Shown here piece after piece: positions 55,624-64,000 of a DNA stretch of 64,000 nucleotides (position 1 is the stretch's first letter; the number at the start of each line of letters is the position of its first letter). This DNA comes from G965212005 sp965212005 (GTDB lineage: Bacteria > Pseudomonadota > Gammaproteobacteria > Porifericomitales > Porifericomitaceae). Below the pieces are notes generated by a model. The model was not told the DNA's origin. It saw only the letters and a program-made list of their open reading frames with translations, and ran no database searches. The position numbers and the translations under genes are program-made. The stretch is from NCBI GenBank assembly GCA_965212005.1, contig OZ243038.1:1-64000 (forward strand), written 5' to 3'.

Positions 55624-55992
55624 ATGATTCAGATGCAGACCATGCTGGAAGCGGCCGACAACAGTGGTGCCCGGCGCCTGATGTGCGTAAAGGTGCTGAG
55701 TGGCTCCAAGCGTCGTTATGCCCGCATCGGCGACGTCATCCGGGTCAGTGTCAAGGAGGCGATCCCGCGTGCGAAAGTGAAAAAGGGCGAGATGTACAAG
55801 GCGGTGGTCGTGAGGACTCGCAGCGGGGTGCGCCGTACGGACGGTTCCCGGATCCGCTTTGACAGCAACGCGGTGGTACTGCTGAACAATCAGCTGCAGC
55901 CGGTGGGAACCCGGATTTTCGGTCCGGTAACCCGGGAATTGCGCGGCGCCCAGTTCATGCGGATCATCTCGCTTGCGCCCGAAGTCATTTAG
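55624..55992 (+). CDS. rplN: 50S ribosomal protein L14
   Basis: 122 residues, MIQMQTMLEAADNSGARRLM and FGPVTRELRGAQFMRIISLA. Starts the spc group. Target of RsfS (29939-30373). Confidence 0.98.
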   Translation: MIQMQTMLEAADNSGARRLMCVKVLSGSKRRYARIGDVIRVSVKEAIPRAKVKKGEMYKAVVVRTRSGVRRTDGSRIRFDSNAVVLLNNQLQPVGTRIFGPVTRELRGAQFMRIISLAPEVI

Positions 55993-56013
55993 AACGGGGC
56001 TGTGATAAGGATT

Positions 56014-56334
56014 ATGAAAAGGATCAGAAAAGGAGACGAAGTGGTCGTGTTGACCGGCAGGGACAAGGGCCGGGTAGGCAACGTGTTGAAGGTTTTGCCT
56101 GCCGAGGATCGGGTCGTGGTGGAAAACGTCAACTTGGTGAAGCGGCACACGAAACCGCGCCCGGACCTGAATCAGTCCGGCGGCATTGTTGAAAAGGAAG
56201 CCTCGATCCACGTGTCCAACGTATCTTTGTACAACCCGATTACCAAGAAGCCGGACCGGGTCCGGTTCAAAGTGCTGGCAGACAGCCGAAAGGTCAGGGT
56301 GTTCAAGTCCAGCGGGGAAGTGGTCGATGCCTGA
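56014..56334 (+). CDS. rplX: 50S ribosomal protein L24
   Basis: 106 residues from ATG at 56014 (MKRIRKGDEVVVLTGRDKGR); GTG at 56002 is in frame but does not fit the family. KOW motif visible at residues 5-30. Confidence 0.96.
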   Translation: MKRIRKGDEVVVLTGRDKGRVGNVLKVLPAEDRVVVENVNLVKRHTKPRPDLNQSGGIVEKEASIHVSNVSLYNPITKKPDRVRFKVLADSRKVRVFKSSGEVVDA

Positions 56335-56881
56335 GACCCGGGAGCTGCCGAACCTGTTCCGCCGCTACCGGGATGAGGTCGTCGGGAAGCTGATGCAGCA
56401 GCAGGGCTGGAAGTCCCCGATGCAGGTGCCGCGCCTGGTCAAGGTGATCCTGAACATGGGCGTGGGAAGCGTGCTGACCGACAAAAAACAGTTGGACGTG
56501 GCAGTTAAGGAGTTGAGCGGCATCGCCGGGCAAAAAGCCATCCAGACCCGGGCGCGCCAGTCGGTGGCGAACTTCAAGGTGCGCGAGGGCTGGGCGATCG
56601 GCTGCAAGGTGACGCTGCGCCGGTTTCGCATGTACGAGTTCCTGGAACGCCTGATGTCGGTTGCGTTGCCCGGCATCCGGGATTTCCGCGGCCTGGGCCG
56701 CAAATCTTTCGATGGCCGGGGAAACTTCAGTCTCGGGATCCGGGAGCAGATTATTTTCCCCGAGATCGACTATGACCGGATCGAGGGCATCCGGGGCCTG
56801 GACGTCTGCATCGTCACCAATGCCAGGTCGGACGATGATGCGTATGCGTTGTTCCATGCGTTGCAGTTCCCGATGCGATGA
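56327..56881 (+). CDS. rplE: 50S ribosomal protein L5
   Basis: 184 residues from ATG at 56327, overlapping rplX by 8 bases. VPRLVKVILNMGVGSVLTDK and GLGRKSFDGRGNFSLGIREQ are conserved. The longer upstream frame is rplX in another phase. Confidence 0.97.
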   Translation: MPETRELPNLFRRYRDEVVGKLMQQQGWKSPMQVPRLVKVILNMGVGSVLTDKKQLDVAVKELSGIAGQKAIQTRARQSVANFKVREGWAIGCKVTLRRFRMYEFLERLMSVALPGIRDFRGLGRKSFDGRGNFSLGIREQIIFPEIDYDRIEGIRGLDVCIVTNARSDDDAYALFHALQFPMR

Positions 56882-56893
56882 GGGCGGGGACGA

Positions 56894-57199
56894 GTGGCTA
56901 GGAAAGCGATCTTGAACCGGGAGTCCCGGCGCGAGGCGCTGGTGGCAAAATACGCCGAACGGCGCAGGGAATTGCGCGAGCAGGGCAAGGATCCGAAGCT
57001 GGATCCGGAGCAGCGGCTGCAGGCGCGGATTGCGCTCAATAAGCTGCCACGCGACTCCAGTGCGTCCCGGCAGCGCAACCGCTGCCAGATCACCGGACGC
57101 CCGCACGGCGTTTACCGGAAATTCGGCCTGGGACGCAACAAGCTGCGCGAACACGCGATGAAAGGAGATATTCCCGGCCTGGTCAAGGCGAGTTGGTGA
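56894..57199 (+). CDS. rpsN: 30S ribosomal protein S14
   Basis: 101 residues, GTG start. Long, zinc-free type (no CxxC). QRNRCQITGRPHGVYRKFGL and LREHAMKGDIPGLVKASW are diagnostic. Confidence 0.97.
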   Translation: MARKAILNRESRREALVAKYAERRRELREQGKDPKLDPEQRLQARIALNKLPRDSSASRQRNRCQITGRPHGVYRKFGLGRNKLREHAMKGDIPGLVKASW

Positions 57200-57221
57200 A
57201 TACGGACGGAGACGGCAGACG

Positions 57222-57617
57222 ATGAGCATACAGGATCCCATTGCGGACATGATCTGCAGAATTAAGAACGCCCAGGCCCGTTTTCGGCCGGAGGTGGCGA
57301 TGCCTTTTTCCAGGCACAAGGAGTCCATCTCCGCGCTGATGCGCAGGGAAGGCTTCATTGAAGATTTCCGGGTGGAACAGCAGGATCAAAAAAAGGACCT
57401 GGTGGTGACGCTGAAATATCACCAGAAAAAGCCCGTCATAGAAATGATACGCCGGGAGAGCAAATCGAGCTGCCGAATCTACCGGAAAAGCAAGGATCTG
57501 CCGAAAGTCCTTAACGGCATGGGAGCGGCGGTGATCTCGACTTCTCAAGGCGTGATGACGGACCGGGAAGCGCGCCGCAAGGGCCTGGGAGGCGAGGTGC
57601 TGTTCCTGCTGGCCTAG
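57222..57617 (+). CDS. rpsH: 30S ribosomal protein S8
   Basis: 131 residues; IADMICRIKNAQ at the start and STSQGVMTDREARRKGLGGE near the end. In E. coli S8 represses the spc operon. Confidence 0.97.
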   Translation: MSIQDPIADMICRIKNAQARFRPEVAMPFSRHKESISALMRREGFIEDFRVEQQDQKKDLVVTLKYHQKKPVIEMIRRESKSSCRIYRKSKDLPKVLNGMGAAVISTSQGVMTDREARRKGLGGEVLFLLA

Positions 57618-57657
57618 GCCGGCCGGTTCCGCATGTCCGCCTCGGAGTAAGTCCTGT

Positions 57658-58206
57658 ATGTCCAGGTTGATGCAAAGCCCGTTGCCTATTCCCCCGGAAG
57701 TGCAGCTGGAGCTGTCCGGCGGCGAGGTCACCGTGACTGGGAAAAACGGTCGCCTGAGTTGGCTGCTGCATCCACTGGTACAGGCGCAGAGGCAGGATCA
57801 GCAGATCCGCTTTGAGACCCGGTCCGGGGCCAGGCAGGCGCGTGCATTGCTGGGCACCTCCCGGGCCCTGGTGAGAAATATGATCATCGGAGTGGACCAG
57901 GGATTTGAGAAAAAACTGAACATTCACGGGGTCGGCTACCGCGCCCGGATGGAGCAGAACGGTACGCTGGTGCTGGCATTGGGATATTCCCATCCGGTGC
58001 AATTTGCGATCCCGGAGGGGCTTGAGGTCCAGACCCCGAGCCAGACCGAGATCGTGATCCGAGGCTCGGACAAGCAGAAAGTGGGTCAACTGGCGGCGGA
58101 AATTCGCGCCAGCCGCCCGCCTGAGCCGTACAAGGGTAAGGGGATCTGCTATGCCGACGAGCAGATCCTGCGTAAAAAGCCCAGAAAGGAAAGTACACGG
58201 GGGTAA
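57658..58206 (+). CDS. rplF: 50S ribosomal protein L6
   Basis: 182 residues; MSRLMQSPLPIPPEV, NMIIGVDQGFEKKLNIHGVG, and PEPYKGKGICYADE, the conserved C-terminal block. Confidence 0.97.
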   Translation: MSRLMQSPLPIPPEVQLELSGGEVTVTGKNGRLSWLLHPLVQAQRQDQQIRFETRSGARQARALLGTSRALVRNMIIGVDQGFEKKLNIHGVGYRARMEQNGTLVLALGYSHPVQFAIPEGLEVQTPSQTEIVIRGSDKQKVGQLAAEIRASRPPEPYKGKGICYADEQILRKKPRKESTRG

Positions 58207-58211
58207 CCGGA

Positions 58212-58565
58212 GTGGACAGGAAAAAAGGCCGTATGCGCCGGGCCCGCAAAACCAGGGCGCGCATCAGGGAGCAGCAGGCTCACCGGTTGAGCGTGTACCG
58301 GAGCTCGCAGCATATCTACGCGCAGTTGTTTGACCGGGAGGGGGACCGGGTGCTGGTGAGCGCTTCCACGCTGGACGGCGAATTGAAGGGCGGTATTGAG
58401 TACGGGGGCAACAAGCAGGCGGCCGAGGCAGTGGGGCGTGCGATCGCGCTCCGGGCCCGGAAGGCCGGGATCACCCAGGTGGCGTTTGACCGCTCCGGTT
58501 TCCGCTACCACGGCCGGATCCAGGCGCTGGCAGATGCGGCGCGCGCCAATGGCATGGAGTTTTAA
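58212..58565 (+). CDS. rplR: 50S ribosomal protein L18
   Basis: 117 residues, GTG start. RLSVYRSSQHIYAQLFDREG and FDRSGFRYHGRIQALADAAR; 5S rRNA-binding. Confidence 0.96.
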   Translation: MDRKKGRMRRARKTRARIREQQAHRLSVYRSSQHIYAQLFDREGDRVLVSASTLDGELKGGIEYGGNKQAAEAVGRAIALRARKAGITQVAFDRSGFRYHGRIQALADAARANGMEF

Positions 58566-58580
58566 TCGTTGGGGCGGCAG

Positions 58581-59087
58581 ATGAAAGGCGCAGATGCCGG
58601 GATCAGCAGCGAGGAACTGCAGGAAAAACTGGTGCACGTCAACCGGGTTGCCAAAGTGGTGAAGGGGGGCCGTCAGTTTGGCTTTTCCGCCCTCACCGTG
58701 GTTGGCAACGGGAACGGTCGGGTGGGCATGGGCCGTGGCAAAGCGAGAGAGGTTCCGGTGGCGATCCAGAAAGCGATGGAGAACGCACGCAAGAATTTGT
58801 TTGATGTTCCGCTCAAGGACGGAACCCTGTACCATGCGCTGGTTTCCAAGTACGGCGCGGCCAAGGTCTACATGCAGCCGGCGTCCAAGGGCACCGGGAT
58901 TATTGCCGGTGGTCCGATGCGCGCGGTATTCGAGGTGCTGGGCGTGCACGACGTGCTCGCCAAGTCCTTCGGTTCCAGGAATCCCATCAATGTCGTGCGC
59001 GCTTCCATTCGGGGATTGCAGTCCTTCAAGTCGCCACGGGAGATTGCCGCCAAGCGCAACCTGCCCGATGCGGATTTTGGAGATTGA
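58581..59087 (+). CDS. rpsE: 30S ribosomal protein S5
   Basis: 168 residues from ATG at 58581; TTG at 58569 is an in-frame alternative. LVHVNRVAKVVKGGRQFGFS and GKAREVPVAIQKAMENARKN are conserved. Confidence 0.96.
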   Translation: MKGADAGISSEELQEKLVHVNRVAKVVKGGRQFGFSALTVVGNGNGRVGMGRGKAREVPVAIQKAMENARKNLFDVPLKDGTLYHALVSKYGAAKVYMQPASKGTGIIAGGPMRAVFEVLGVHDVLAKSFGSRNPINVVRASIRGLQSFKSPREIAAKRNLPDADFGD

Positions 59088-59092
59088 CGGCG

Positions 59093-59287
59093 GTGGACAA
59101 ACAGCAGGGGACCATACAGGTGACGCTGACAAAGAGTCTGATCGGCCGGCTCAGGGCGCACCGGAGTTGTGCCCGGGGCCTGGGCCTGCGCCGCATTTGG
59201 CAGAGCGTTCAGGTGACCGACAACCCTCGGAACCGGGGCATGATCAGGGAAATTTCCTATATGCTTAAGACGGACCTGGAATGCTGA
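59093..59287 (+). CDS. rpmD: 50S ribosomal protein L30
   Basis: 64 residues from GTG at 59093, chosen because GGAG lies about 11 bases upstream; TTG at 59084 is possible. LTKSLIGRLRAHRSCARGLG and NRGMIREISYML match L30. Confidence 0.93.
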   Translation: MDKQQGTIQVTLTKSLIGRLRAHRSCARGLGLRRIWQSVQVTDNPRNRGMIREISYMLKTDLEC

Positions 59288-59718
59288 TGCGTTTGAACTC
59301 ACTGGGTCCGGCGTCCGGCGCCCGGTGCAGTCCGAAAAGGCTGGGCCGGGGCATCGGCAGCGGCTGCGGCAAGACCTGCGGTCGCGGCCACAAGGGACAA
59401 AAGTCGCGCTCCGGGGCGCGCCGGCGGTATGGCTTTGAAGGCGGGCAGATGCCGATACAGCGGCGCGTGCCGAAATCCGGTTTCCGTTCGCGCCGGGCCT
59501 TGAGCACCGGCGAGTTGCGGCTCTACCGGCTGCAGGACTGGGGAGATGAACCGGTTACGCTGCCGGCGTTGCGGCAGCGCGGCCTGGTGCGGAGCCGGTT
59601 CAAGCGGGTGCGGCTGATCGCCGGCAGCGAGTTGAGCTCCGCCGTAGTGCTGCGGGGCATCGCGGTCAGCAAGGGCGCGGCGCGGGTCGTCCAGGCCGTC
59701 GGCGGAAAGGTGGAATAG
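59287..59718 (+). CDS. rplO: 50S ribosomal protein L15
   Basis: 143 residues from ATG at 59287 (MRLNSLGPASGARCSPKRLG), sharing a base with the rpmD stop (TGATG). ATG at 59281 would add two residues. GRGIGSGCGKTCGRGHKGQK and GFEGGQMPIQRRVPKSGF are conserved. Confidence 0.95.
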   Translation: MRLNSLGPASGARCSPKRLGRGIGSGCGKTCGRGHKGQKSRSGARRRYGFEGGQMPIQRRVPKSGFRSRRALSTGELRLYRLQDWGDEPVTLPALRQRGLVRSRFKRVRLIAGSELSSAVVLRGIAVSKGAARVVQAVGGKVE

Positions 59719-59719
59719 G

Positions 59720-61063
59720 ATGGCTGCCTCCGGTTTGGCGCTCAGCCGCGGGCTGACCGACATCGGCAAGCTGGGCGAGCTGCGGCAACGGCTGCTATTT
59801 GTGCTGTTCGCGTTGTTTGTCTACCGGTTTTGCACGCATGTTCCGGTGCCCGGGATCAACCCGATTGCCTTGACCGAGTTTCTGCGTCAGAACGAAGGAA
59901 CGATCCTGGACATGTTCAATATGTTCTCCGGCGGGGCGCTGGAAAGGTTTTCCGTCTGCACGCTTGGGGTATTGCCGTATATCACCGCTTCTATCGTGGT
60001 GCAGATGTTTTCTGCGGTGGACCCTCGGCTCAAGCAGTTAAAGAAAGAGGGTGAAGCGGGCAGGAGGACGCTGACGAAATATACCCGCTATCTCACGGTG
60101 CTGCTGGCCACCTTTCAATCATTGGCAGTGGCGATAGGCTTCGAGACCCAGGTCACTGCCAGTGGGCCCATTGTGCTCGATCCCGGGATTGGCTTTCGGG
60201 TCATCGCGGTGATTTCCCTGGTAACCGGGACCATGTTCCTGATGTGGCTGGGGGAGCAGATCACGGAGCGCGGGATTGGCAATGGCATTTCCATCATCAT
60301 ATTTTCCAGCATCGTCTCCGGCTTGCCGTCGGCGATCGGCGGTACGGTCGAACTGGCGCGGACCGGCGCCATCTCCATTCCGCTGGTGCTGGGCCTGTTC
60401 GTGTTGGCCATCGCCGTGACCGGCTTTGTGGTCTTCGTAGAGCTGGGACAGCGGCGCATAACGGTGAATTACGCCCGGCGCCAGCACGGTCGCGGGACGC
60501 CGGCGGGCCAGGCAGGTCACCTGCCCTTGAAGCTGAACATGGCAGGCGTCATCCCCCCCATCTTCGCCTCTGCCCTGATCCTGTTTCCTTCGACGGTGGC
60601 CAACTGGGTGGGCAGGAACGAAGGCATGACTTGGTTGCAGGATGTTTCCTCCTTTTTGCAGCCGGGCACCCCGATGTATATGCTGTTCTTCGGCCTGGGG
60701 ATTTTCTTTTTCTGTTTCTTCTACACTGCGGTGCAGTTCGATTCGCGGGAGATTGCCGATAACCTGAAGAGAGGCGGCGCCTTCGTGCCCAGTCTCCGGC
60801 CGGGAGAGCAGACTGCCCGCTACCTGGACCAGGTGCTGACCCGCTTGACCACCGCGGGGGCGATCTACATTGTTTTTATCTGCCTGCTGCCTGAACTGTT
60901 GTTATACCGGTTGAGCGTGCCATTCTATTTCGGCGGCACCTCGCTGCTGATCATCGTAGTGGTCGTTATGGATTTCATGTCCCAGGTGCAGGCTCACCTG
61001 ATGTCCCACCAGTACGAAGGCCTTTTGAAAAAGGCAAACCTCAAGGGGCGCCGCAGAAGGTAG
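59720..61063 (+). CDS. secY: Preprotein translocase subunit SecY
   Basis: Core channel of the Sec translocon, 447 residues, ten transmembrane segments. CTLGVLPYITASIVVQMF and GEQITERGIGNGISIIIF are family signatures; FLYTAVQF-like FFYTAVQFDSREIADNLKR follows. Starts one base after rplO. Confidence 0.98.
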   Translation: MAASGLALSRGLTDIGKLGELRQRLLFVLFALFVYRFCTHVPVPGINPIALTEFLRQNEGTILDMFNMFSGGALERFSVCTLGVLPYITASIVVQMFSAVDPRLKQLKKEGEAGRRTLTKYTRYLTVLLATFQSLAVAIGFETQVTASGPIVLDPGIGFRVIAVISLVTGTMFLMWLGEQITERGIGNGISIIIFSSIVSGLPSAIGGTVELARTGAISIPLVLGLFVLAIAVTGFVVFVELGQRRITVNYARRQHGRGTPAGQAGHLPLKLNMAGVIPPIFASALILFPSTVANWVGRNEGMTWLQDVSSFLQPGTPMYMLFFGLGIFFFCFFYTAVQFDSREIADNLKRGGAFVPSLRPGEQTARYLDQVLTRLTTAGAIYIVFICLLPELLLYRLSVPFYFGGTSLLIIVVVVMDFMSQVQAHLMSHQYEGLLKKANLKGRRRR

Positions 61064-61084
61064 GGTGCCAGTGGAGGAGCGGGT

Positions 61085-61198
61085 ATGAAAGTGAGAGCTT
61101 CGGTGAAGCGGATTTGCCGGGACTGCAAGATCGTCAGGAGAAAAGGCGCGGTTTGGGTGATCTGCAAGGATCCCAGACACAAGCAGCGCCAGGGCTGA
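61085..61198 (+). CDS. rpmJ: 50S ribosomal protein L36
   Basis: 37 residues, MKVRASVKRICRDCKIVRRK then GAVWVICKDPRHKQRQG. Zinc ligands C11, C14, C27 and H32 are all present (zinc-binding form). Classic place between secY and rpsM. Confidence 0.97.
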   Translation: MKVRASVKRICRDCKIVRRKGAVWVICKDPRHKQRQG

Positions 61199-61231
61199 TA
61201 TTTCAGGGTTTGCGCGAGGAATAGTAGTAAC

Positions 61232-61591
61232 GTGGCAAGAATAGCCGGCGTCAATTTGCCGATTAACAAGCATTTGCAGATCGCCTTGACTCATATTTAC
61301 GGTATCGGTCGCCCCACGGCGTTGGATATCTGTAAAGAATCAGGCCTGGATCCGTGCGCTCGTCTCCGGGAACTCTCCGGCGGACAGTTGGACGTTCTGC
61401 GCAGTGCGGTGGACAAGTTCGAAGTGGAAGGAGACGCCCGGCGCGTACGTGCGATGAACATCAAGCGCTTGATGGACCTGGGATGCTACCGGGGGATTCG
61501 ACATAAAAGAGGCTTGCCCGTGCGCGGGCAGCAGACCCAGACCAACGCCAGGACCCGGAAAGGGCCTCGGCGCAGGACTTTGAAGAAGTAG
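61232..61591 (+). CDS. rpsM: 30S ribosomal protein S13
   Basis: 119 residues, GTG start. MARIAGVNLPINKHLQIALT and RHKRGLPVRGQQTQTNARTR are conserved. First alpha operon gene. Confidence 0.97.
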   Translation: MARIAGVNLPINKHLQIALTHIYGIGRPTALDICKESGLDPCARLRELSGGQLDVLRSAVDKFEVEGDARRVRAMNIKRLMDLGCYRGIRHKRGLPVRGQQTQTNARTRKGPRRRTLKK

Positions 61592-61608
61592 CGGGCGGAG
61601 GTATTCAG

Positions 61609-61995
61609 ATGGCAACTCGGCAGGGAAAGAAGAAGCGCGTCAAGAAAGTGGTCGTCAACGGCATTGCGCATATACAGGCTTCCTTCAATAACACCATTAT
61701 CATGATCACGGACAAGCAGGGAAACGCCCTGGTTTGGGCTACTGCCGGCGGCAGCGGGTTTCGCGGTTCGCGCAAAAGCACTCCTTTCGCCGCGCAGGTT
61801 GCCTCGCAGCAGGCCGGCGCACAGGCCCAGGAGTACGGGTTGAAAACGTTGGAGGTGCGGGTAAAGGGGCCCGGCCCGGGGCGGGAGTCCGCCGTGCGCG
61901 CCCTGAATTCCCTGGGCATCAAGATCACCAACATCAACGACGTGACTCCCATTCCGCACAACGGCTGCCGGTCGTCCAAGCGCCGCCGGGTCTGA
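61609..61995 (+). CDS. rpsK: 30S ribosomal protein S11
   Basis: 128 residues; GIAHIQASFNNTIIMITDKQ and NDVTPIPHNGCRSSKRRRV, the normal end. Confidence 0.98.
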   Translation: MATRQGKKKRVKKVVVNGIAHIQASFNNTIIMITDKQGNALVWATAGGSGFRGSRKSTPFAAQVASQQAGAQAQEYGLKTLEVRVKGPGPGRESAVRALNSLGIKITNINDVTPIPHNGCRSSKRRRV

Positions 61996-62014
61996 CGGGT
62001 ACGGGAGAAATCAC

Positions 62015-62638
62015 ATGGCAAGATACCTGGGACCCACTTGCAAATTGAGCCGGCGCGAGGGCGTTGACCTGCTGTTGAAAAGCCGCACGCGCTCGATAGA
62101 GAAGAAATGCCAGATAGACAAGCCTCCCGGCCAGCATGAAGGCAAGCAGCAGAGGCGTCCCAGCGACTACGCGCTGCAGTTGCGGGAGAAGCAGAAGCTG
62201 CGCCGCATGTACTGCGTGCTGGAGAAGCAGTTTCGGCGCTACTACAAGGAAGCGGTCCGCAGAAAGGGCGCGACCGGGGAAAACCTGCTGACGTTGCTGG
62301 AGAGCAGGCTGGACAACGTCGTCTACCGGGTGGGATTCGGTTGCACTCGCAATGAAGCCAGGCAGCTGGTGAGTCACCGGTCCATCCTGGTGAACGGCAG
62401 GGTGGTGAACATCCCTTCCTACGAAGTATCCGTGCGGGACGTGATCTCGATACGGGAAAAAAGCGGGAAGCAGTTGCGCATCCAGGATTCGATCCGCTGT
62501 GCCGAGGAACTGGGATTCCCCGATTGGGTGGACGTGGACACGGAAAAGAAAAGTGCTACTTTGAAGCGTTTGCCGGAAAGGACCGAGCTGGCCGGCGACA
62601 TTAATGAAAGCTTGGTCATAGAGTTGTACTCCAAGTAA
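62015..62638 (+). CDS. rpsD: 30S ribosomal protein S4
   Basis: 207 residues; MARYLGPTCKLSRREGVDLL and S4 RNA-binding domain ESRLDNVVYRVGFGCTRNEA, HRSILVNGRVVNIPSY. S4 represses the alpha operon in E. coli. Confidence 0.97.
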   Translation: MARYLGPTCKLSRREGVDLLLKSRTRSIEKKCQIDKPPGQHEGKQQRRPSDYALQLREKQKLRRMYCVLEKQFRRYYKEAVRRKGATGENLLTLLESRLDNVVYRVGFGCTRNEARQLVSHRSILVNGRVVNIPSYEVSVRDVISIREKSGKQLRIQDSIRCAEELGFPDWVDVDTEKKSATLKRLPERTELAGDINESLVIELYSK

Positions 62639-62676
62639 TTACCTTGAATTCTATTCATCTAGCGGAGGTTGGCAGA

Positions 62677-63741
62677 GTGCTTGCATTGAACAAGATCTTG
62701 AAACCCAAGAACGTGAGAGTTACGGAAAGCCGGGCTAACCAGGCCCGGGTAACGATAGAGCCGTTGGACCGGGGATTTGGCTACACCCTGGGCAATGCCC
62801 TTAGAAGGGTACTGCTGTCTTCGATGCCGGGCAGTGCCATTGTGGAAGTGGAGATCGAAAACGTGCTGCACGAATACACGCACATTGAAGGAGTGCAGGA
62901 AGACGTCACCAACCTGCTGATGAACCTGAAGGAAGTGGCGATCAAGCTCCACGTCAAGGAAGAGGAGACCTTGATTTTGCAGAAACAGGGTCCGGGAGTG
63001 ATGACGGCGGCGGACATTGCCGTGGGACACGATGCGGAGGTGATGAACCCGGAACACGTGATCGCCAACCTGACCAAGCCGGTTTCCCTGCACCTGCGCG
63101 TCAAGATCGCACAGGGCAGGGGTTACCAGCCGGCGCCGTCTCACCAGCTGCACGAGGAGGCGATAGATGATATCGCCAGCGACAGCGTCGGCAGAATGCA
63201 CCTGGATGCCTCCTTCAGTCCGGTCCGCAAGGTTGCCTACCAGGTACAGAGTTCACGCGTCCGGCAGCGCACCAACCTGGACAAACTGATCCTGGAAATC
63301 GATACGGATGGCACGGTCAGCCCGACCGATGCGCTTCGGGAAGCCGCTGATATCCTGATCGATCAGTTCTCGGTGTTTACCGACTTTTCCAAGAGCTACG
63401 TGGAAGAGGAGTCGCAGGACCAGTCAGAACTGGGATTTTCCGAAGTGCTGCTGTCGTCGGTGGAAGATTTAGAGTTAACTGTGCGCTCGGCGAATTGTCT
63501 GAAGGCGGAAAGCATTCACTATATCGGTGACTTGATTCAAAAGACCGAGAACGAGTTGTTGCGCACGCCGAACCTGGGCAAGAAGTCGCTCAGCGAGATT
63601 AAGGAAATGCTCGAGTCCAAGGGGCTGTCCCTGGGGACGCCGCTGGAGAATTGGCCGCCCCCGAAACTGGCGAAAAAAGCCAGCGAAGAGGATCATGGTC
63701 ATGGCATGCCGGATGACAAAATCAGAAGGATGGGACCATGA
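62677..63741 (+). CDS. rpoA: RNA polymerase alpha subunit
   Basis: 354 residues from GTG at 62677, preceded by AGCGGAGG; TTG at 62644 is rejected for lack of a ribosome-binding site. N-terminal dimerisation domain with GYTLGNALRRVLLSSMPGSA; C-terminal DNA-binding domain with LTVRSANCLKAESIHYIGDL and LGKKSLSEIKEML. A tail of about 25 charged residues (KKASEEDHGHGMPDDKIRR) makes it longer than the usual 329. Confidence 0.98.
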   Translation: MLALNKILKPKNVRVTESRANQARVTIEPLDRGFGYTLGNALRRVLLSSMPGSAIVEVEIENVLHEYTHIEGVQEDVTNLLMNLKEVAIKLHVKEEETLILQKQGPGVMTAADIAVGHDAEVMNPEHVIANLTKPVSLHLRVKIAQGRGYQPAPSHQLHEEAIDDIASDSVGRMHLDASFSPVRKVAYQVQSSRVRQRTNLDKLILEIDTDGTVSPTDALREAADILIDQFSVFTDFSKSYVEEESQDQSELGFSEVLLSSVEDLELTVRSANCLKAESIHYIGDLIQKTENELLRTPNLGKKSLSEIKEMLESKGLSLGTPLENWPPPKLAKKASEEDHGHGMPDDKIRRMGP

Positions 63742-64000
63742 GGCATGGGAAATCCGGGCGCAAGCTGGGCAGAACCTCCTCGCACCGAAAGGCAATGCTG
63801 CGCAACGTGGCCGTGTCCCTGTTGAAGCACGAGCGTATAGAGACCACGCTAGAAAAAGCCAGGGAATTGCGCCGTTTTGTCGAGCCGCTGATTACGCTGG
63901 CCCGCAGGGAGGGCAACGAGGTGGCCCGCAAGCGCCTGGCGTTCTCAAGGATCCGGAGCAGGGCGTCGGTCCAGAAGCTATTTGACGTGTTGGCTGAGCG
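63738..64000 (+). CDS. rplQ: 50S ribosomal protein L17, 3' end beyond the window
   Basis: Starts ATGA-overlapped with the rpoA stop. MRHGKSGRKLGRTSSHRKAM and LLKHERIETTLEKARELR are conserved. About 87 codons visible of about 125. Confidence 0.96.
   Translation, partial: MRHGKSGRKLGRTSSHRKAMLRNVAVSLLKHERIETTLEKARELRRFVEPLITLARREGNEVARKRLAFSRIRSRASVQKLFDVLAE

Overview
The window is a GC-rich, gene-dense bacterial chromosome segment, most likely gammaproteobacterial. The clues are the E. coli-like gene orders queA-tgt-yajC-secD-secF and str-S10-spc-alpha, a CysB of exactly 324 residues, PdxB, and a two-subunit (class III) PHA synthase PhaC/PhaE of the kind known from purple sulfur bacteria and relatives. 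No rRNA, tRNA, CRISPR array, complete insertion sequence or transposase was found.

Layout. 1-5025 (minus strand): sarcosine oxidase-like operon soxB - quinone oxidoreductase - soxD - soxA, with soxA running off the left edge. 5495-11203 (plus): 2-oxoglutarate dehydrogenase complex sucA-sucB-lpdA. 11525-19155: polyhydroxyalkanoate and acetyl-CoA block: phaA, phaB and phaR on plus, converging on phaP, phaE, phaC and acs on minus; phaP has a clear promoter with a PhaR-type palindrome at its predicted transcription start. 19548-23815: egtD-like methyltransferase, cysB, a TauE/SafE permease, a DUF465 protein and a secreted EF-hand protein. 23816-25081: gene-free, with four 155-bp tandem repeats. 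25082-29837: gloB, a DUF1244 protein, a Hanks-type protein kinase and a proton-pumping pyrophosphatase. 29939-32886 (minus): proA, nadD, rsfS, with an 81-bp tandem array between proA and nadD. 32887-38178: accessory zone with an AT-rich island (broken DUF2335 gene, small ORF, truncated NYN gene) framed by inverted repeats, followed by a decaying inverse autotransporter (intimin/invasin-like) gene. 38179-45599 (minus): queA, tgt, yajC, secD, secF, pdxB, purN. 45989-64000 (plus): ribosomal protein superoperon rpsL to rplQ (partial), including fusA, tuf, secY and rpoA.

How it fits together. The sucAB-lpd complex, Acs, PhaAB, PhaEC, PhaP and PhaR describe carbon flow between the TCA cycle, acetate and stored polyester. 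The sarcosine oxidase genes suggest use of methylated amines. CysB next to TauE points to sulfur control. The right third is pure housekeeping.

The least explained material is non-coding: a REP-like dispersed repeat family (core CTAGCCGTTCACGG, about eight copies, several in inverted pairs around accessory DNA) and three unrelated minisatellite-like arrays with periods of about 60, 81 and 155 bp.
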